Positions 29,482 through 35,010 of a stretch of DNA of 35,010 nucleotides are shown in pieces. Source of the DNA: Geosiphon pyriformis (Eukaryota > Glomeromycota > Glomeromycetes > Archaeosporales > Geosiphonaceae). A model generated the notes under the pieces. It was given only the letters and a program-made list of their open reading frames with translations. It had not been told where the DNA came from and did no database searches. Position numbers and translations under genes: made by a program. The DNA lies in assembly GCA_016748015.1 (NCBI GenBank), contig JAAOMT010000008.1:1-35010 (forward strand). Direction: 5' to 3'. Position 1 is the first letter of the stretch. Every line of letters begins with the position of its first letter.

Positions 29482-30771
29482 TTGATCCCATATGACTTTC
29501 AGTATTGTAATAAGTGTGATCTCATCTACAATCCAACACCATGCAGGATCTATACAATCCCAAAAGAGGAAAAACCAATCAGCAGCTGCACATTAGAATT
29601 AGATTCAACTTTTAATCCTGATTCAAACTCTGACGACAATAACAACAATGGTTTCAGCTCTGTTCAAAATGACAACAACAATAACAATGACAATTTAAAC
29701 TCAAATTCAGACTCCAAACAGTACATTGCACTTCCTGATCTTTCCAAAAAGCAAGAATTCAGATGGTTCAGTGACAACAACAAAAATATTATGCCAGAAT
29801 GCATGCATGATACTAATGTAAGGTTTGATCTGAGATATCCAGAAAAAAATGCCATTAAATTAGAATCACATTCACATATCTGTATTGATCTCAAAGTAGC
29901 ACTAGAAATCTCTGCAACAACAATGGTTCAATTAGCATCTAGAAATAGCTTAGTAAAAAAAGAAATTAGCATCAGAAGAGGAATAATGGATATCAGATAT
30001 GTGAAAAATATCATTGCTATACTACAAAATAACTCAGAAAAGGCTTATATCATAGAACCAAATAAAAAAATAGCACAAGCAATATTTCTGCCTCTGGTTA
30101 AAATAGCTCAATTAATATCAGTGGGAAACAGGGAAGAATTAGAAATTACAGCTAAAGGAATACAAGAATTTGGATTAATGGGTAGAATAGATATACCAGT
30201 CAATATGGCAGAAGAAGAGGTTATTGACAAGGGAAAAATTATATTTACCTGTCAATTAATTTCCATTCTATCATATGATCAGTACATGTTAACCATAGAA
30301 AGAAAAGTAAAAAATCAGACACAAATTTTTGAAGCGGAACCAATTATTTGCAAATCAGGAGAAATTGGACTTATCAATCTCTACATACCAGTCAAAAACA
30401 AGAACCATATCAAAATTTCCATCTACAACACAACAGAAAACATCATAAAAATACCAAAAAGAACCACCATCGGATATTTAAGCACTGAAGTTGAAGAACA
30501 GACACCAAATCTCATTCCAGATTTCCCACAGCTTTGTGGATATGTGGATATTATGTTACAAACAATTTATAGATGGAACAAATGTTATCTGTTTCAACCA
30601 GAACAATTGGAACAAATGAACATGGAAAACTTAGATCCACTTCAATGTATGCAGCTCAAGATGTTACTCAACAACTTTAATGACATCTTTGCCAGTGAAA
30701 ATAAATTTGGTCATACTGACATCATCCAGCATCAGATCAAGACTGGAGATGTGATACCAATAAAACAATGA
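29482..30771 (+). CDS. E6 open segment: Cys cluster 2, acidic linker, dUTPase-like domain, RT connector
   Basis: At 429 codons this is the longest open frame in the window. Residues 1-20 complete Cys cluster 2 (YCNKC). Residues 35-80 are Asp/Asn/Ser-rich. The dUTPase motifs follow: HDTNVRFDLRY (109-119), LASRNSLVKK (151-160), GIMDIRYVKNIIAI (167-180, catalytic Asp 170 kept), KKIAQAIFLPL (195-205) and AKGIQEFGLMGR (224-235). The last keeps F-G-x-x-G of the glycine-rich motif 5. Residues 290-340 form a beta-rich connector with IPKRTTIGYL, and residues 371-429 lead into RT. The start Met is internal to a longer polyprotein. In trimeric dUTPases this domain removes dUTP during DNA synthesis; activity here is not certain because motifs 2 and 5 deviate. 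Confidence 0.75.
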   Translation: MIPYDFQYCNKCDLIYNPTPCRIYTIPKEEKPISSCTLELDSTFNPDSNSDDNNNNGFSSVQNDNNNNNDNLNSNSDSKQYIALPDLSKKQEFRWFSDNNKNIMPECMHDTNVRFDLRYPEKNAIKLESHSHICIDLKVALEISATTMVQLASRNSLVKKEISIRRGIMDIRYVKNIIAILQNNSEKAYIIEPNKKIAQAIFLPLVKIAQLISVGNREELEITAKGIQEFGLMGRIDIPVNMAEEEVIDKGKIIFTCQLISILSYDQYMLTIERKVKNQTQIFEAEPIICKSGEIGLINLYIPVKNKNHIKISIYNTTENIIKIPKRTTIGYLSTEVEEQTPNLIPDFPQLCGYVDIMLQTIYRWNKCYLFQPEQLEQMNMENLDPLQCMQLKMLLNNFNDIFASENKFGHTDIIQHQIKTGDVIPIKQ

Positions 30772-32016
30772 GCATATAGAGTACTACCAGCCAGCCATGA
30801 AATTATTTGTCAAGAAATCAATTAGATGCTTGACAATGGGCTAATTCAGTTATTAATAAGTCCATGGTTATTACCAGTAGTACTAGTCCATAAGAAAAAT
30901 GAGAAAATCTGCTTTTGTGTAGATTACAGGAAACTGAATGGAGTAACAAAAGAAGATTGCTACTCGACTTCAAAGATCCAAGAACTGTTTAATGCTTTTG
31001 GAGGAAAGAAATGGTTTTCAACTTTGGATTTAGACAGCAGTTACTGATAAGTAGCCATGAAACCAGAAGATAAAAAAAAAACAGCTTTTACAACACAAAA
31101 AGAGAATTTCGAATTTGAAATAATGCCATTTGGTTTGATGAATGCACCAGCCACCTTCTAATAACTAATAGAAATTGTTTACACCAGACTACTATGGAAA
31201 TCAGTAGTTGTTTACTTAAATGACACAAATGTGTTCTCCAAAACATTCGACAATTATTTGCATTATCTTCAACAAGTGTTTGAAAGACTAAAAAGAGCTG
31301 GATTAAAATTAAATGCAACCAAGTGTTTCTTTGAAAAAACTGAGCTCAAGTTTTTGGAACATATTATGAACAAAGATGATATCAAAATAGATCCAAACAA
31401 GATTGAAGTAGTCAAGAACTTTCTAGTACTAATTAACTTGACAGAACTAAGAGCATTTTTGAAATTTGCCAAATACTATCACCACTTTATCAAAGACTTT
31501 TCTAAACTGGCCCAGCCATTACATCAGCTCTAATCAAAAAACATCAAGTATAAATGGACAGAAAACCAGCAAGAAGCTTTTGACATATTAAGAAAAAAGC
31601 TTTTTCAAGTTCCAGTGTTAATGTATCCAGATCACAGCAAACTATTTATCATCACCACTGATGCATCAGGCCAAGCATTGGGAGCAGTACTATCACAGAA
31701 AAAACCAGATGGAAGAGAACATCCAGTAGCATATGCCAGTCAAAGTTTGAGTTCAGCTGAAAAGAACTATAGAACACCAGCATTAAAATACTTAGCAATT
31801 TATTGGGCAATTATGAAATAGAAAGAATACTTAAGTCAAAAGTTTGACATATACACTGATCATAAAGAATTGATTTCAATCCAGAAGCAAGAATTTGGAG
31901 ATAATCATTACACTTAATGGAAAATAGAACTTTTACTATTTAAATATACCGTATACTACAAAAAAAGAAAAGAAAATGGAAATGCCAACAGTTTATCACA
32001 AATAAGACAAATCTAA
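30772..32016 (+). pseudogene. E6 reverse transcriptase and RNase H
   Basis: RT motifs: PVVLVHKK, FCVDYRKLNG, WFSTLDLDSSY, MPFGLMNAPATF and YLND (31213-31224), in which the first rather than the second catalytic Asp of YLDD has become Asn. The thumb includes LQQVFERLKRAGLKLNATK. RNase H retains FIITTDASGQALGAVLSQ, HPVAYASQ, LKYLAIYWAIMK and FDIYTDHKEL, and ends NANSLSQIRQI with TAA at 32014-32016, shared with E2 and E4. Stops at 31161-31168 (two adjacent) correspond to CAA and CAG in E4, and the TAG after AIMK to TGG. Confidence 0.85.
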
Positions 32017-32046
32017 GGACACTTTAACCCAAAAATATAACAAAAA

Positions 32047-33411
32047 ATGAATAAACAAAAATATCAACAACTTTAACATTTTATAGATACCTAACAGTTC
32101 AAAAAGAAATTATTTCAAAAAGAATAAAACCATATCAAACAACAGTCCAAATATTTTATCACTCACCAAAATATATTTTATCGGAAAAACAGAAAGAATT
32201 CAGATCAACCAACCAGAGTAATCATAGAATCAGAGAAAGAAACAATATTATTCAACATGCATTCTAATCCAACAGCAGGATATTTTCACAAAGAAGCAAC
32301 CATAGAAAGAACCAGAAATAAATACTATTGGCCATCTATCTACTCAAACATTATCTAATATGTGCAAAATTGTGATGCTTGTCAGAAAAAAGAAGGAACA
32401 AGACTTAGCAAGCTATTAAGACCAATCAAAGTAGGACAACCATTCGAGCAAATTGGAATTGACTTAGTCAGACCATTAACAATAACTAGCAGAAGGAACA
32501 AATACATTACAGTAGCCATGGATTATCTCACTAAATGGCCAGAAACAAAAGCAATTCAAAGAGTGGATGCAGAATCCATTGCCAAATTTGTTTATCAAGA
32601 TCTGATTTGTTGACACGAATGTTCAAAAGAATTATTATCTGACCAAGAAACTCACTTTGTGAATAAAACATTAACAGAACTGAGTCAAAGATTCAGAATG
32701 AAGAGACCATTATTATTATCATATCATCCATAAACCAATGGATTAGTCAAAAGATTCAATAGAACATTGTGTAAAGCGATAACCAAGATCAGCCAAGAAA
32801 ACCAGGATGAATAGGACTTATTTATACCATCAGTATTATTTGCTTATTGGACGATGAAACAAAATACTACACAAGCAACACCATTTGAATTAGTATATGG
32901 TAGAACAGCAACACTACCAGTTGAGATAAAAGTCAATACATATCCAATGAAACCAATAACAGAAGACAATTTCCAAGAAACATTGCTAAAAAGAACATAT
33001 GATGTAATGGAAATATTAGAAAACAAATGGTAAAGAACAGCTAATAACATTCAAAAATCACAAGAAAAACAAAAAATAAGACATGATAACCAACTACCAG
33101 ATAAACCAGTCGAATTCAGGATTGGAAACAAAGTACTATTACATTATACCAAAGCAGAAAAACAGTAGAATAGAAAGTTTGATCCAAAATAGAATAGATC
33201 ATTTTACATACACAAAATTTTAGGAAACGAATCTTACAAGTTATGATTAGAAAACAGAATTCTGAAAAGAACAGCACATAGAAATTGTTTAAAAATTTAT
33301 CAAACACAAAGATCAACATCAGTGAAACCACAACTAAGAACACAAATTCTATTAATCAGACCAGAAGATATACCATGAGATATGAAACCAATGATAATCA
33401 TCAAGACATAA
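32047..33411 (+). pseudogene. E6 integrase ORF
   Basis: ATG 32047 (MNKQKYQQL) follows the two conserved stops. The zinc region (GYFHKEATIERTRNKYYWP) has a Tyr where E4 has His; NCDACQKKEG follows. The clean frame 32362-32613 covers QIGIDLVRPL, VAMDYLTKWPETKAIQ. The core continues LLSDQETHFVN and NGLVKRFN, with the third catalytic Glu changed to Lys as in E2. The C-terminal domain is present but carries several Trp-to-stop changes near 33165-33200. TGA in DIPxDMKPM corresponds to CGA in E1. The frame ends TAA 33409-33411, aligned with the E1 integrase stop. Inactive as it stands. Confidence 0.8.
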
Positions 33412-33491
33412 CTACACATATGCCAAAATCCAAATATTACACACATATAAGCCTTGAGACCACAAAGAAGGGAACAATAAAAATTTCAAAC

Positions 33492-34261
33492 ATGGATCTT
33501 TCAGACAAAATTTTAAAATTATCTAAACAATTATTTAACAAAATTCAAAAATCTAAATCTTAAATAGAAATTATAATCAATAAAAAAGAGATAAGATATA
33601 GAGATAAGGAGAAGAAAGGGATGGGCGAAAGTTCAACTAGAATTAACTATTCCCATCCCTACACTCCGTCTGGAAAAAAAATTTTACAAAAAAAAATTAA
33701 ATATACTTCTTGGATGGGATGTGGAGAAAAAAGAAGAGAGGAAGAAGAAGGAGTAGAAAAATTAGATAAAAAACAAAAACAATTATATATAACATACTTG
33801 GTCCTTGAGCTAGAAAAATTAAAAAATTTTTAGCTTGTAGGACCAAACTCCACAAAACAGGGGAATGGACACCAGACAGCACCCAGGAATGGAAAAAAAG
33901 ACTCCCTCCAATATATTGGTTTTACAAAATTGGGGAACAACTAGACTTAGAAAACTCATATGGAGACTATAACCAGAAAACTTTCAACAAAGAAGCAATA
34001 CAACAAGTAGAAGAATTCATAGAAAGGAGCAACTTAATACTACACTACAAGACAGCATGTCAATTATACACTGCTTTTCAATATTGTCCAAATGTACTAT
34101 TGGATGGATCTTTGAAAAAAATAACAGTCAATAACATAGGATGAATGACCAATCAACAGTTTAAAGATCTACAAAAAGCCATAGTCAACATAACCATTAA
34201 ACATTACACAAATGAAGTTCTATCAACAGACATAACTGACTTTATAGGAGCTCAATATTAA
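33492..34261 (+). pseudogene. E6 ORF3, unknown accessory protein (most complete copy)
   Basis: About 255 codons beginning 80 bp after the integrase stop. N-terminal half: MDLSDKILKLSKQLFNKIQ, a TAA where Gln is expected, IEIIINKKEIRYRD, GESSTRINYSHPYTPSGKK, then a charged helix (EKRREEEEGVEKLDKKQKQ) to LVLELEKLKNF. A minus-one shift in an A/T run near 33830 leads to the second half: GEWTPDSTQEWKKRLPPIYW, FYKIGEQLDLEN, TFNKEAIQQVEEFIERSNL, YKTACQLYTAFQYCPNVLLD, TVNNIG, TGA (probable Trp), MTNQQFKDLQKAIVN and TDFIGAQY, with the stop TAA 34259-34261 touching the polypurine tract. E1 lacks this shift, so it is damage and not programmed frameshifting. No signal peptide or membrane segment is visible, and no family is recognised. 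Confidence 0.7.
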
Positions 34262-34272
34262 AAAGGAAGAGA
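34262..34272 (+). other. E6 polypurine tract
   Basis: AAAGGAAGAGA between the ORF3 stop and the LTR start TAATATTAC, as in E4. Confidence 0.65.
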
Positions 34273-34361
34273 TAATATTACTTAAAGAAAGAAAGTCTAT
34301 TAAAGAAAGAAGAAAAAAACATGACTTAAAGAAAAATGTAACAAAACGTGAAGAGACACAG

Positions 34362-34510
34362 AATAGCATGCAATAATATTGGATAATGCATTATAACATA
34401 AGATAATGCATTATAATGTAGGATAATATGTTATAGCACAGAATAACATAAAATAACGTGTAATAATGTCAAATAATGTGTTATAACATAAAATAATTAG
34501 TTATAATATA
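34362..34510 (+). repeat. 20-bp-period palindromic array in the E6 LTR
   Basis: Units at 34362, 34382, 34402, 34422, 34442, 34462 and 34482. The best units contain ATAATGCATTAT, a perfect 12-bp palindrome, followed by AACATAAG or AATGTAGG. Later units drift to ATAATATGTTAT and ATAACATAAAAT. Confidence 0.75.
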
Positions 34511-34576
34511 AGACAATGAAGTAATAGCTAGTAAGAACAGATGATCCAAAGCAATCCTGTAAAACTAGAAAATACA

Positions 34577-34584
34577 TATATATA
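34577..34584 (+). promoter_or_regulatory. TATA region of the E6 LTR
   Basis: TATATATA followed by GCAGTAGCATTAGAAGCAG, conserved with the 25327 site. Confidence 0.55.
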
Positions 34585-34700
34585 GCAGTAGCATTAGAAG
34601 CAGAAAAAGAGAGAGAGAGAAAAAAGAAATTCCTTAGTTACTGTTCTCCAGTTAGAAATCATAGCATTCTAAAATATCAATAAATATACTTATTTAGCAT

Positions 34701-35010
34701 TGTTACCAGAGGTTTTTGGTCTCTTTTCTTAAATGTTATTAATGTTGATTTGTTGTGAATTCACGTTTCTAGGAAGTAGTTGGACCTCCAGTAACTGAAT
34801 TTATCTTCAAATTATCTCCTATAATTTGAACTTGCTGGGCTTATGAGTGGAATAGCCAATTCCATGCCAGTTGCTTTATGTAGTTATGTTGTAGTAAATG
34901 TCAACTCTTTTTCAGGAATTGCTCATCTGGAAGCTCACTAAAAATGTGTAGTTACTTTGCTGTGAAAGTCAACTCTTCTACAGGAATCTTGTCTGTAGAC
35001 TACCCTAATG
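34701..35010 (-). mobile_element. K5: 1-kb LTR-like repeat, reverse orientation, runs off the window
   Basis: It begins TGTTACCAGAGG, the reverse complement of the right end of K4, and continues through the three hairpin motifs to the TACCCTAAT segment at the window end. The flanking tetranucleotide is GCAT (34697-34700), that is ATGC outward of the element, as at K4. It is inserted in the E6 LTR. Confidence 0.8.

Larger units (their letters stand above)
34273..34700 (+). repeat. E6 3' LTR, interrupted by K5
   Basis: It starts TAATATTACTTAAAG, carries a 20-bp-period array, the TATA region at 34577 followed by GCAGTAGCATTAGAAGCAG, a purine-rich run and CAATAAATATACTT, a likely polyadenylation signal region. 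The remainder is displaced by the K5 insertion at 34701. Confidence 0.65.

Noticed and set aside
33820-33850. Programmed minus-one frameshift in ORF3 (E4 and E6 both need a minus-one shift)
   Set aside because: The shifts fall at different aligned positions in E4 and E6, and E1 reads through the E6 site, so they are independent indels.
33492-34261. ORF3 as an envelope-type gene, from its position after integrase
   Set aside because: No signal peptide, membrane segment or cysteine-rich ectodomain pattern; the protein is hydrophilic and helical in all readable copies.
28141-35010. K4 and K5 as long terminal inverted repeats of one large DNA transposon enclosing E6
   Set aside because: Between them lies a gypsy element with its own polypurine tract and LTR, K5 sits inside that LTR, and K4 sits inside its coding region. 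Independent insertions in opposite orientation explain this more simply.

Overview
The window is very AT-rich eukaryotic DNA, most likely from a repeat-laden fungal nuclear genome. The composition and the dominance of decayed Ty3/gypsy (Metaviridae-type) elements would fit an arbuscular mycorrhizal fungus, but that assignment is an inference. There is no rRNA, tRNA or prokaryotic operon that I can recognise. Only one host-gene fragment is visible (125-549, minus); nearly everything else is nested retrotransposon sequence, all of it broken by stops and small indels.

Layout. 1-700 holds the host-gene fragment with a 97-bp tandem duplication. 770-1071 is a complete TA-flanked MITE. 1074-4794 is AT-rich relic sequence containing a badly decayed 1-kb repeat (K1). 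From 4795 to 19278 three gypsy copies lie on the minus strand: E1 (4795-9662), E2 (8865-12644, sharing an LTR with E1) and E3 (13605-19278). From about 19287 three copies lie on the plus strand: E4 (19287-25749), E5 (25087-28140, sharing an LTR with E4) and E6 (28978-34700). E3 and E4 meet head to head at about 19.28 kb. A second family of about 1-kb LTR-like repeats (K1-K5; ends TGTTAC/GTAACA) has inserted at 3165, 6237, 12645, 28141 and 34701.

Combining the copies gives this gene order: LTR, Gag with a CCHC knuckle, aspartic protease, a Cys-rich putative zinc region with two clusters, an Asn/Asp-rich linker, a trimeric-type dUTPase domain, RT-RNase H, conserved stop codons, integrase from its own ATG, a third ORF (ORF3) of unknown function, polypurine tract, LTR. 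ORF3 is found in five copies on both strands. E1 and E5 both lack Gag, protease and RT and carry only leader, integrase and ORF3. LTRs of the E family differ in their tandem arrays while sharing a TATA region.

Most premature stops that can be paired with a sense codon in a sister copy are explained by C-to-T or G-to-A transitions, which points to deamination or RIP-like decay. The most interesting points are ORF3, the dUTPase plus Cys-rich module inside a gypsy polyprotein, the integrase ORF separated by stops shared among copies, and the integrase-only derivatives.
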